From: an uncultured Erythrobacter sp.
GTDB taxonomy: Bacteria; Pseudomonadota; Alphaproteobacteria; Sphingomonadales; Sphingomonadaceae
NCBI GenBank assembly: GCA_947488155.1
Contig: CANKYK010000002.1
Coordinates: forward strand, 750,001-814,000
Direction of reading: 5' to 3'
DNA length: 64,000 bases
The notes below the pieces were generated by a model, which saw only the letters and a program-made list of their open reading frames with translations, did not search any database and was not told where the DNA came from. The translations under genes and the position numbers were made by a program. Shown one piece after another: positions 46,707 to 55,273 of this stretch (position 1 is the first letter of the stretch; each line of letters starts with the position of its first letter).

Positions 46707-49325
46707 TTATTCCTCGATCGCCGGTAGTCTTACGTCACCTAGGCGGAACAAACCGTCTGAATCTTCCGGCACGGTAAACTCAAAGCTCGATGCGCCGTTA
46801 TCATATGTGACGCGGTAGCTTTTGCCCGGTGCAAACCCGATCATGCCAAAGCGGCCTGTAGAATTGGTGAAGAACTGCTTCTCTTCAAATTCATCATCGT
46901 CGAGTGCGACAATCGTGCCAGAGACGAGCGAGACAGGCTCTTCACCGCGGTAGAGATTGCCGACGATACTAACGAAGTAGTCATTCCCGACTTCAAGCGA
47001 GTAGCCGGCCCGGTATGGCGGATCCAGCCGGACTGAGCCTTCGCCGATGTCATACCCGACAGCTCCGCCTTCTACGTCATATTGCACAGTTTGTTCGGTG
47101 TAGGACGATAGGCGGCCTTGGAGCGCGCCACCGAATATCCCGCTGTTCGCCTCGTATTCGTTGTCTGCCAGCGTGCGTCCGGTGATCACTTCACCGTCAG
47201 ACAAGGTTTCGTGTGGGTGGGCGATTACAAACGCATCGCGCACAGGGCGACCGATCGCGAATTCTTTGCCAGCAAAGGCGAGCGAGGTGCCAACCTGCAA
47301 GCGGTAACGCTGTTCTTGATCGATACTGCCAAAATTGTCGCCTGCGGTGAACGCTGAGAAACGCGTGTCGAAGCGATTTGAGGTGTAATCAAACGAAGCA
47401 TCAATGCGTGACTGATTGGGGTCGGTTGTGACACCAACATCATAGCCAAACGATCCAACGCGGTTCTCGCTGCCTTTTGACAGGTTCGCACGGAATGTTT
47501 CGGACCGGCTGCGATAATCGGCAAGGGCGCGGGTGCTTGGGCCAAACACATAGGATACGGCAACGCGCGTGCCCCATTCATTGCCAAAGGCATCGCCGGT
47601 TCCATATTCCGCGCCGATCGTCACTTGCAATCGATCGCTGACGCGATGGATGTAATCCACGAAGATGTTGGTCAAATCATCCTGAGGCCCAGAGCGGTGC
47701 GAATAAAGCGCGCCGGCAACCATCCGGCCCCGTTCGGTAAGGGTACGGTTATAGTTCGCACTTACCGTCACCAAATCAAAGGCCACCGGAATAAGATTGG
47801 ATATGGTGGTGAAGCCTTCACCCGTATAATCCACATTGAGCGTAAAGCCGCTGCGATTGGTGAAGCTGTTGCCGCCAGTAAAGCGGTAGCTCGCCCGTGC
47901 AGCAAACCCAGTTCCGCTAGCTTCACTGAAACTGGTGGCCGCTTGCAGATCGAAGAAACCAGGAATGAACTGCGGTACGATGCTGCTTTCCAGACCGAAC
48001 AGCTGCACGTCTTCAGAAATCTGCGCCGCTCCGCCCAGCACCAGATTGTCGGACACACCGCGGCGATAGAGCGCGGTCACGGCAGGATCGTCGGTGTAGT
48101 TAGGCTCAAAGGCGAGGTCGCGAGCGATGAAGCCCGCTGCAAAAGAGTATTCCTCCTCGCCTGCTTCCAAATCAAGTGGTTGGAAGAAGTAGTCGAGGTT
48201 GACCAGTTGCTCGCGCCCACCGGAATCGCGAATTCTCAGCTCGACATCGTTGGAGCCAAGCTGAACTGGGAGGCTGGCGAGATCATAAGTGCCGGCATCC
48301 AATTCCAGCCGTTGAAATTGTTCGCCATTGATGACGACATCAACGGTTGAGCGATTGTCTAGGAAAATCTCGCCCGAACCCAAACGGGCAGCGGGCAGGA
48401 ATGGATCGAAGACCCGACGGCTCTTCTCAACACTGACGCCGCCTAGGAACGGCGTACGCAGCAGGCTGAGCGATTCCAAACGAAGATCACCTGCGGCGAA
48501 GCGGCGAAATTTCTCACGCTGGTCATAGACCGCGCGCACGCCGCGGCGCGAAAATCGCATGCCATCACCAAGCTGGTCCGAATATGCGCCATCATATTCA
48601 ACCACAATGTCGCCAATGCGGGTTGCGCCATCGAAGAAGAACTCAGGCCTGAATTCTTCTTCTTCGGTGTCATATTCAAGGTTCGTGTTGATGTTGAGAT
48701 AGGCAGAGAAATTCTCAGGTTCGAGCAATGTTAGCTGCTCGCGACTGCTGCTCGTATTCTGGGCGATCAAATCGCGTGTTTGCCGCAAGGTGCCATCGAT
48801 CTGAACGATCGTCACCTCCAGCAGATTCTGATTGAATGCCAGCTCAATTCCCGCCTCGCTCAGCGGTTCTGGGCGGATATTCTCGCGGTTCGCACTATAG
48901 GTGTCGAAGCGGCGCAAACCTTCTTCATTGAGCAGCAAGGCGAGCTGCTCACGCAGCATGTCTGTGCCAATCAAGACGCTGCCATCACGCTCGACTTTTA
49001 CCGCCACATCGCCAAGCACTTGGGTGCCTGAAACAAGTGGAACGTTAAACTCTAGGGACGGGCGCTCCTCAACCGTTTCCACTTCGGTTTTGCGATTGAT
49101 GAATGTGATGCCTGAACGTGTTTGAACAGCAGGTTCATCGTTCGCTGGAGCAGCCGGTTCGCCCGGTTGCGACTGAGAGTCTTGGCCAATTTCATCACCG
49201 GCCGGGTCCGTTGGTGAACTGTCCTGCGCATGAGCAACGCTGGCAAGCGGAGCGTGCAAACACCAGGCAAGTGCAACCAGGCTCAAGGAAGGAGATTGGA
49301 GGGCAATCTTAGTGCGGCGCATCAT
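46707..49325 (-). CDS. Outer membrane usher (FimD/PapC-like)
   Basis: 872 residues. After a signal peptide and an acidic Pro-rich segment, residues about 75-180 resemble the periplasmic N-domain (LEFNVPLVSGTQVLGDV). A long beta-barrel region follows, rich in alternating strands (NRSGFTLNVDYTGEGF; TTDPNQSRIDASFDYTS) with a plug domain (VDVVINGEQFQRLELDAGTY). The C-terminal plug-like domain includes AYR/FAPGKSYRVTYDNG. The usher forms the pore that assembles subunits on the surface. It begins 4 bp after the chaperone gene. The size matches spore-coat-U type ushers. Confidence 0.88.
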   Translation of the reverse strand: MMRRTKIALQSPSLSLVALAWCLHAPLASVAHAQDSSPTDPAGDEIGQDSQSQPGEPAAPANDEPAVQTRSGITFINRKTEVETVEERPSLEFNVPLVSGTQVLGDVAVKVERDGSVLIGTDMLREQLALLLNEEGLRRFDTYSANRENIRPEPLSEAGIELAFNQNLLEVTIVQIDGTLRQTRDLIAQNTSSSREQLTLLEPENFSAYLNINTNLEYDTEEEEFRPEFFFDGATRIGDIVVEYDGAYSDQLGDGMRFSRRGVRAVYDQREKFRRFAAGDLRLESLSLLRTPFLGGVSVEKSRRVFDPFLPAARLGSGEIFLDNRSTVDVVINGEQFQRLELDAGTYDLASLPVQLGSNDVELRIRDSGGREQLVNLDYFFQPLDLEAGEEEYSFAAGFIARDLAFEPNYTDDPAVTALYRRGVSDNLVLGGAAQISEDVQLFGLESSIVPQFIPGFFDLQAATSFSEASGTGFAARASYRFTGGNSFTNRSGFTLNVDYTGEGFTTISNLIPVAFDLVTVSANYNRTLTERGRMVAGALYSHRSGPQDDLTNIFVDYIHRVSDRLQVTIGAEYGTGDAFGNEWGTRVAVSYVFGPSTRALADYRSRSETFRANLSKGSENRVGSFGYDVGVTTDPNQSRIDASFDYTSNRFDTRFSAFTAGDNFGSIDQEQRYRLQVGTSLAFAGKEFAIGRPVRDAFVIAHPHETLSDGEVITGRTLADNEYEANSGIFGGALQGRLSSYTEQTVQYDVEGGAVGYDIGEGSVRLDPPYRAGYSLEVGNDYFVSIVGNLYRGEEPVSLVSGTIVALDDDEFEEKQFFTNSTGRFGMIGFAPGKSYRVTYDNGASSFEFTVPEDSDGLFRLGDVRLPAIEE

Positions 49326-49329
49326 CGCC

Positions 49330-50295
49330 TCACTGTTCTACTGGTGTGTCGATCTCGATCGTAACCGAGGTCGGATCGAGTTCGACGTCCATCGGGACGA
49401 AAAACAAGCGATCTTTGCCCGGAGCGACCACACCTGCGCCGATAAATCTTGCGATTTGCTCAGGGGTGTATTCCGCTTCGAAGGGCTCGCCATCGGTGCG
49501 CGTGCCGGTCATCCGCCATGTGGAAAGACCAGCTAGGAAGTAGCGGTTGCCATCATTACCTACCAGAACTTCCAGTCCCTTTTCTGAGCGGGTTGGCGGA
49601 GGAGCGTTAGGATCCTCAGCGGTCTCGGTGGCTTGGGCAGTAGGGATTTCGATTGTTGCAGGCGGAGTGACTGGTGTGGCGCCATCATTCTCAGCAGCGG
49701 TCTGGGCTGCGTCGCGAGCGTCTTGCTCAGCTTCCAGTGCAGCTTGCTGTTCTGCGGCGCGCTGGGCTTCCAGCTCGTTGATCTCGCTTTGAAGCAGCGG
49801 AACTTCGCGGGTAACCGCGCTGACCTGGCGGATCACCGGCTCGGAGCGTGCGCCCTCTGGGAAGACGTTCATCAAGACGTTGTAATTGATGACGACCTGA
49901 ACCTGCGATCGCGAATTGGCATCGACTTCAACCGGCAGTTGCCGGATTGACATGTAGTAGATTTCAGAATTCTTGAGATCAGGATTGCCAACATATTGAA
50001 CGCGGAAAACCTGACGTGCCTTGCTCTTCAGCAAGATTTGCGTGGGGAATACCAGAAAGTCTTCTTCGGCTGGAGTTAGCTCAAGCTCACCTTCGGTCGA
50101 GATGTCACCGCGCATCATCAGCACTTCATAGGCGATGTCATTGTTGGCATCGCTTACCATTTCAATGCGTGTGACTGCACCACGGCCGTCGGGCTCGAGG
50201 TCTGCAATCATTGGAGAAACGCGAGCTGCCATTGCGGCGCTAGGCGTTAGTATTAGAGCTAGCGCACTTAAGGCTGCCCAAATCGGCCGAAACAT
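49330..50295 (-). CDS. Periplasmic fimbrial chaperone (PapD-like) with long insertion
   Basis: 321 residues from ATG 50295, whose signal peptide is MFRPIWAALSALALILTPSA and following; the frame open to 50397 has no better start. The N-terminal Ig-like domain (VSPMIADLEPDGRGAVTRIE ... VFPTQILLKSKARQVFRVQY) is typical of PapD chaperones, which cap subunits by donor-strand complementation. After about residue 165 comes an Ala/Glu/Gln-rich, coiled-coil-like and Thr/Pro-rich stretch of about 75 residues, then the C-terminal domain. Most such chaperones are about 230-260 residues, so this insertion is unusual. It lies between the major subunit and the usher. Confidence 0.82.
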   Translation of the reverse strand: MFRPIWAALSALALILTPSAAMAARVSPMIADLEPDGRGAVTRIEMVSDANNDIAYEVLMMRGDISTEGELELTPAEEDFLVFPTQILLKSKARQVFRVQYVGNPDLKNSEIYYMSIRQLPVEVDANSRSQVQVVINYNVLMNVFPEGARSEPVIRQVSAVTREVPLLQSEINELEAQRAAEQQAALEAEQDARDAAQTAAENDGATPVTPPATIEIPTAQATETAEDPNAPPPTRSEKGLEVLVGNDGNRYFLAGLSTWRMTGTRTDGEPFEAEYTPEQIARFIGAGVVAPGKDRLFFVPMDVELDPTSVTIEIDTPVEQ

Positions 50296-50498
50296 GGAAA
50301 AATCCCCCTTCAAGTCAACAGTGCGCCCCTGCACAGTGTCTTGATAACCTCGAAACCGACCCGTATTTTTTTGTTGTTGGCCTTCGATAAGGTCCAAATA
50401 TCGCTTCGTGCAAGTGAATTAACTCTTAACTGAGAGCTGCTTGCCCGAGCTGTGTCTTTTGGGTTGAACCGTTTTGGCTTCTCACCCGGAGTTGAAAT

Positions 50499-50526
50499 GG
50501 GGGAAAGGAACGGATTCCTCTCCCCC
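50499..50526 (-). promoter_or_regulatory. Intercistronic hairpin between major subunit and chaperone
   Basis: GGGGGA and AGGAA (50499-50510) pair with TTCCT and TCCCCC (50515-50526), with loop CGGA. It lies 25 bp after the subunit stop with no U-run. Such hairpins often protect the upstream mRNA or attenuate, so more subunit is made than chaperone and usher. Confidence 0.55.
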
Positions 50527-50551
50527 AATCTCATATTAAGCGAAGTGTCGC

Positions 50552-51106
50552 TTAGATTGCGCCGAGTGTAACGGTCGCAACAGCAGCGTAGAAGCCAGCC
50601 AATGGACGTGGCGATTCTTGATCGTTCACGTTGATCACTGTGCGCAGTACTGCACGGTTGTGGAATGCACCGGTTTGCGCAACGGTAGTTGCTGAGCCGT
50701 CCGCAGTGCGGTGCTCAACGGTTGCGAAGTCAGTGTTGTCATCCGCACGCAGGCGAAGACGGTACTGCAGTTCATCAGTGAAATCGTCGGCGTCTGGGCC
50801 GTCATTCGTCTGCAGGAAGTTCTGCATCGCGTCACCTTCGAGAGTGATCGAAGCAGGATAGTTGCAGCTTGTCCAAATGCGCTGACGCTCAACATAGCGA
50901 TTCTCGGTCAGTGACAGAGCGTCCGAACCTGAATCTTCTTCAATGTCGAGAAAGCCGAAAAATACGGTTTCAGGATCGTCAACGCTGCATTCGAATTGAA
51001 CGAGTGCAACAACGCCGAAATCATCAGAAGCGGTCGCTGATTGAGCGGCAGCCGGTGATGCAGCAAAAGCAGCGCCGAGTGCGCCAGCCATAAGTAGTTT
51101 CTTCAT
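50552..51106 (-). CDS. Spore-coat-U type major fibre subunit
   Basis: 184 residues. Signal peptide MKKLLMAGALGAAFAASPAAAQ, then a beta-rich domain with two Cys (FECSVDD, TSCNYPA) and a C-terminal strand FYAAVATVTLGAI of donor-strand type. It is the first gene of the minus-strand chaperone-usher operon and likely the abundant fibre subunit. The ORF is preceded by a long 415-bp intergenic region that should carry its promoter. Confidence 0.75.
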   Translation of the reverse strand: MKKLLMAGALGAAFAASPAAAQSATASDDFGVVALVQFECSVDDPETVFFGFLDIEEDSGSDALSLTENRYVERQRIWTSCNYPASITLEGDAMQNFLQTNDGPDADDFTDELQYRLRLRADDNTDFATVEHRTADGSATTVAQTGAFHNRAVLRTVINVNDQESPRPLAGFYAAVATVTLGAI

Positions 51107-51522
51107 TAATCTTCCCCTCTAGAAAGTAACTAAGTTACCAAGTCTGAGACGCCCTGATTATGTTTTCCTCGACGCGAATCGAGTGCGAACCTGGTAAACA
51201 AGTTATTAACGCGTAATCGCGCATATGCAACGACTCATCCCGATCTATCGACAAGGGAGTCTGATTTTAAAGGGTAAATTGATGTAACGTGACGCGGTTA
51301 AGTCACTTCTGTTTCAATTCGAAACAATGCAACACCGGCACCTTACCGTTATTTTCGCTCTGACTGGCGTTTTTGCCTTTTGGTTAATGAGCTTGGCCGA
51401 ATTGAGCGGTCAAGACGGATCATTACTTGGCAATTGAAGTGGGCCTGCGAGAAAAATGTGGGGCGTTTGCGATAAGGCGGCCTCCATAAAAGAAGTCATT
51501 CGCTCCAACGGTGATGTGAAAA
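51107..51522. other. 416-bp region upstream of the fibre operon
   Basis: It is AT-rich, has no convincing ORF and should hold the fibre operon promoter (minus strand). TGTTTC-AATTC-GAAACA at 51310-51326 is a short palindrome that could be an operator. TTAA-type boxes occur (about 51208, 51298 and 51383) but none forms a clean CtrA pair. Confidence 0.4.
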
Positions 51523-51599
51523 TGGTCGGGGAGAGAGGATTCGAACCTCCGACCCCCTGTACCCAAAACAGGTGCGCTACCTGGCTGCGCCACTCCCCG
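51523..51599 (-). tRNA. tRNA-Pro (anticodon TGG)
   Basis: On the minus strand the acceptor stem CGGGGAG pairs with its complement (one G-T or mismatch position). The anticodon loop TTTGGGT carries TGG. The T arm contains GGTTCGAATCC and CCA is encoded at 51523-51525. It reads CCA and other CCN codons. Confidence 0.95.
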
Positions 51600-51785
51600 A
51601 CCGGTCATCAGCGCTTGTTCGGCTTAGGCCCCGTCAAAGGAGCGCCGACAAGGCGATGTGAGGCGCGCCTATTAGGAGCGGTTTATCGGGATGGCAAGCG
51701 GGTTCGGCAAGCGCCACAAAAAGCGGTGGAGGAGAGGGCTGGGCGGTGGGTGACAAATGAGCGGCCCGCGAGCTAGAACCGGGCC

Positions 51786-52766
51786 ATGGCCAGACCCCAA
51801 ACAAACGATGCGATTCCCACCGCGCGATCCCACCCAGACCATCCTGAGTGGCAATATCTCGACCTGATGCGCCGCATATGGAACGAAGGAAGCGAGCGGA
51901 CCGATCGCACCGGGATAGGCACGCGTTCTATAATGGGCGCGCAATTGCGGTTCGATCTGGCGGATGGAGCCATGCCGCTGCTGACGACCAAAAGGGTTTA
52001 TTGGAAGACGGCAACGCGGGAAATGCTGTGGTTCCTGACTGGCGAGACCAATATTCGCCCGCTGGTGCTACAAGGCGTGAAGATCTGGAACGAATGGCCA
52101 CACGCCAACTACGTTAAGGCCACGGGCGAGGACATTCCCCTCGATGATTTCGTGTCGCGGATTGCGGATGACGAGAAGTTTGCAAAGCGCTGGGGCGATT
52201 TGGGTCCGGTATACGGCAAGCAATGGGTCGATTGGCCGACCTATCGCTATCGCAAGGATGGGCTCTACGAAAAGGGCGAGGGCATTAATCAGATCGCGCA
52301 AGTGGTTGAGAGCCTGCGCACATCCCCGGGCAGCCGCCGCCATATAATAGAAGGCTGGAATGTGGCGGATCTTGATCAGATGGCGCTGCCCCCGTGTCAC
52401 AAAACCTATCAGTTCCACGTCGATGGCAGCGGGTCAGAGGCGCGGCTCAATTGTGTTTTGTATCAGCGCAGTTGTGATGTCGCGCTGGGCCTGCCGTTTA
52501 ACCTTTGGTCCGCTGCGCTTTTGCAACGGATGATCGCACAACAGGTTGATATGCAACCGGGTGAAATCGTTTGGATGGGCGGGGACGTGCACCTCTATCT
52601 CAATCACGAGGAATTGATCACCGAGCAACTGAGTCGCGAACCACAATCGCAGCCAATGTTTATGATCACGCGCAAGCCCGAAACAATTTTCGATTACAAA
52701 ATTGAGGATTTCAGGGTCGATGATTACGCGCCATTGCCTCCGATCAAGGCACCTGTTGCGGTGTAG
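51786..52766 (+). CDS. thyA: Thymidylate synthase ThyA
   Basis: 326 residues. Classical folate-dependent enzyme converting dUMP to dTMP. The catalytic C204 is in LPPCHKTYQFH, with the preceding RRHIIEGWNV holding phosphate-binding Arg. E. coli ThyA is 264 residues; the extra about 50 residues lie at about 105-155 (GEDIPLDDFVSRIADDE region), as in the Lactobacillus-type long form. Paired with folE elsewhere in the window, it uses the folate pool. Confidence 0.95.
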   Translation: MARPQTNDAIPTARSHPDHPEWQYLDLMRRIWNEGSERTDRTGIGTRSIMGAQLRFDLADGAMPLLTTKRVYWKTATREMLWFLTGETNIRPLVLQGVKIWNEWPHANYVKATGEDIPLDDFVSRIADDEKFAKRWGDLGPVYGKQWVDWPTYRYRKDGLYEKGEGINQIAQVVESLRTSPGSRRHIIEGWNVADLDQMALPPCHKTYQFHVDGSGSEARLNCVLYQRSCDVALGLPFNLWSAALLQRMIAQQVDMQPGEIVWMGGDVHLYLNHEELITEQLSREPQSQPMFMITRKPETIFDYKIEDFRVDDYAPLPPIKAPVAV

Positions 52767-52871
52767 CGGCATTCGCTTGACCGCTCTCACGCGTTGAAAT
52801 AAAAATTCGTCACAACGCAATTATTGCAAGCCCATCGTCCGAGTGGGTTATCCAATTGGGAGAGCGCTGAT

Positions 52872-54200
52872 ATGGCCGACAAGGCCTCAGGCAATAGCGG
52901 CGACAGCCCGCACACCGGCGACAATCGCCCGGCCTTGGCACTGCACGTGCCCGAACCACGATCGCGCCCGGGCGATCCGGTCAATTTCGCCGACGTGGAC
53001 GTTGGAGCGCCCGGTGATATGCCGCGCCCGGATGAAGGCTGTGCGCCCGGCGATATGAAGGATTTGGCCTATGGCTTGGTCCGCGTGCTTGGCGACGATA
53101 ACAAAGCATACGGTCCGTGGGACCCTAAACTTTCGCCCGATACCCTGCGCACAATGCTGGGCCATATGGCGATGGTCCGCGCCTTTGATGAGCGGATGTT
53201 CCGCGGCCAGCGTCAAGGCAAAACCTCTTTTTATATGAAGTGCACTGGCGAAGAGGCGACCAGCGTGTCGGCCTCCATGGCGCTTGCCAGCGACGACATG
53301 GTGTTCCCAAGCTATCGCCAGCAAGGCATTCTGATTGCGCGCGGCTATCCTCTGATCGAGATGATCAACCAGATTTACTCGAACAAAGGCGACAAGTTGA
53401 AAGGTCGCCAGTTGCCAATCATGTATTCCAGCCGCGAGCACAGCTTTTTCAGCATCTCTGGCAACCTTGCGACCCAGACCCCGCAAGCGGTCGGTTGGGC
53501 AATGGCGAGCGCGATCAAGGGCGACAGCCGTATTGCCGCGACCTGGGTGGGTGAAGGGTCCACGGCTGAGGGCGATTTCCACAGCGCCTGCACCTTTGCG
53601 ACCGTTTATAATGCACCGGTTATCCTCAATGTTATCAACAACCAGTGGGCGATTAGCAGCTTCTCTGGTTTTGCCGGGTCAGAGCGGACGACCTTTGCCG
53701 CGCGCGCGCTGGGATATGGCCTTGCTGGCTTGCGGGTCGACGGCAATGATGCGCTGGCTTGCTATGCGGCGCAGCAATGGGCCGCAAACCGCGCCCGTGC
53801 CAACCAGGGCCCGACTCTGATCGAATATTTCACCTACCGTGCAGAGGGGCATTCCACCTCAGATGATCCGTCCGGCTACCGGAGCGCTCAAGAGCGTGAG
53901 GAATGGCCGTTGGGTGATCCTGTTATGCGGTTGAAGAAGCACATGATCGCCATTGGTGAATGGGATGAAGAGCGCCAACAGGCGATGGATCTCAAATGTG
54001 CAGAGGAAGTGAAGGCCGCTACGAAGGAGGCCGAGAAGAACGGCATTCTGGGGCACGGCCTGCACCATCCGTTCAAGACGATGTTCGAAGATGTTTTCGA
54101 AGAGCTGCCCTGGCATCTCAAGGAACAGGCTGAGCAGGCCACACGTGAACGCAAGATCAAATGGCCGGATCAGCATCCCAAAGATGGAGCTGGCAAATGA
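52872..54200 (+). CDS. bkdA1: Branched-chain 2-oxoacid dehydrogenase E1 subunit alpha
   Basis: 442 residues from ATG 52872; an earlier in-frame start at 52824 overlaps no conserved sequence. The ThDP-binding motif is VGEGSTAEGDFHSACTFA then NVINNQWAIS, and the phosphorylation-loop-like YRSAQEREEWPLGDP segment follows. SSREHSFFSISGNLATQTPQAVGWA is characteristic of branched-chain rather than pyruvate E1 alpha. It decarboxylates 2-oxoisovalerate and related acids from valine, leucine and isoleucine. It overlaps the beta subunit gene by ATGA. Confidence 0.92.
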   Translation: MADKASGNSGDSPHTGDNRPALALHVPEPRSRPGDPVNFADVDVGAPGDMPRPDEGCAPGDMKDLAYGLVRVLGDDNKAYGPWDPKLSPDTLRTMLGHMAMVRAFDERMFRGQRQGKTSFYMKCTGEEATSVSASMALASDDMVFPSYRQQGILIARGYPLIEMINQIYSNKGDKLKGRQLPIMYSSREHSFFSISGNLATQTPQAVGWAMASAIKGDSRIAATWVGEGSTAEGDFHSACTFATVYNAPVILNVINNQWAISSFSGFAGSERTTFAARALGYGLAGLRVDGNDALACYAAQQWAANRARANQGPTLIEYFTYRAEGHSTSDDPSGYRSAQEREEWPLGDPVMRLKKHMIAIGEWDEERQQAMDLKCAEEVKAATKEAEKNGILGHGLHHPFKTMFEDVFEELPWHLKEQAEQATRERKIKWPDQHPKDGAGK

Positions 54201-55267
54201 GCGCGGGCGACGTGAAAAACGCTGTTACCACCGAGCAGGCGCAGGGCGAGGACGAGCGCCGGATCAATATGATCGAGGCGATCAACGAAGCGCTGGACAT
54301 TATGCTGAAGCGTGATCCCGACACCATCGTAATGGGCGAGGATGTCGGCTATTTCGGCGGTGTGTTCCGCGCGACGGCTGGGCTTCAGGAAAAGCACGGC
54401 AAAACCCGCGTGTTCGATACGCCAATCTCTGAATGCGGCATTATTGGTGTCGCCGTGGGGATGGGAGCATATGGCCTGCGTCCGATCCCGGAAATTCAGT
54501 TTGCTGACTATATCTATCCCGGTCTGGACCAATTGATTTCCGAGGCGGCGCGGCTGCGCTATCGCTCAGCGACCGATTACATTGCGCCGATGACTGTCCG
54601 CTCTCCCTTTGGTGGCGGGATTTTTGGCGGGCAAACACACAGCCAATCTCCCGAGGCTTTGTTCACCCATGTCGCGGGTTTAAAGACAGTAATCCCGGCG
54701 ACGCCCTATGATGCCAAGGGTCTGCTGATCGCCTCGATTGAAGACAATGATCCGGTGATCTTTTTCGAACCTAAGCGGATTTACAATGGCCCGTTCACTG
54801 GCTTTTACGACAAGCCGGTCGAGCCGTGGAAGAAGCACAAAGACAGTGTGGTTCCGGAGGGGTATTACAAGATTCCGCTCGGCAAAGCGCGTCAGGTGAC
54901 CGAGGGCGAGCAGCTGACCGTGCTCGCTTACGGTACAATGGTGCATGTGGCTGAGGCGGTTTGCGCGGATAAAGGCATTGAGGCCGACATTCTCGATCTG
55001 CGCACGCTGATGCCGCTCGATATTGAAGCCATCGAGGCCTCCGTGAAACGCACGGGCCGCTGCTTGATCGTGCATGAGGCGACCCGCACGTCCGGCTTTG
55101 GCGCAGAGCTGTCTGCGCTGGTGACTGAGCGCTGCTTCTATCATCTGGAGGCGCCGGTTGAGCGCGTCACCGGATTTGACACACCCTATCCGCACAGCCT
55201 CGAATGGGCCTATTTCCCTGGTCCGGTTCGTATTGGCGAAGCGATCGACAAGATCCTCAAGGATTGA
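54197..55267 (+). CDS. bkdA2: Branched-chain 2-oxoacid dehydrogenase E1 subunit beta
   Basis: 356 residues from ATG 54197, which overlaps the alpha stop. Hallmarks are GEDVGYFGGVFRATAGL, DTPISECGIIGVAVGMGAYGLRPIPEIQF and the C-terminal transketolase-type half (ADILDLRTLMPLDIEAI, HEATRTSGFGAE). It completes the ThDP site of the alpha2-beta2 E1. The E2 gene follows after 6 bp. Confidence 0.93.
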   Translation: MSAGDVKNAVTTEQAQGEDERRINMIEAINEALDIMLKRDPDTIVMGEDVGYFGGVFRATAGLQEKHGKTRVFDTPISECGIIGVAVGMGAYGLRPIPEIQFADYIYPGLDQLISEAARLRYRSATDYIAPMTVRSPFGGGIFGGQTHSQSPEALFTHVAGLKTVIPATPYDAKGLLIASIEDNDPVIFFEPKRIYNGPFTGFYDKPVEPWKKHKDSVVPEGYYKIPLGKARQVTEGEQLTVLAYGTMVHVAEAVCADKGIEADILDLRTLMPLDIEAIEASVKRTGRCLIVHEATRTSGFGAELSALVTERCFYHLEAPVERVTGFDTPYPHSLEWAYFPGPVRIGEAIDKILKD

Positions 55268-55273
55268 TCTGAC

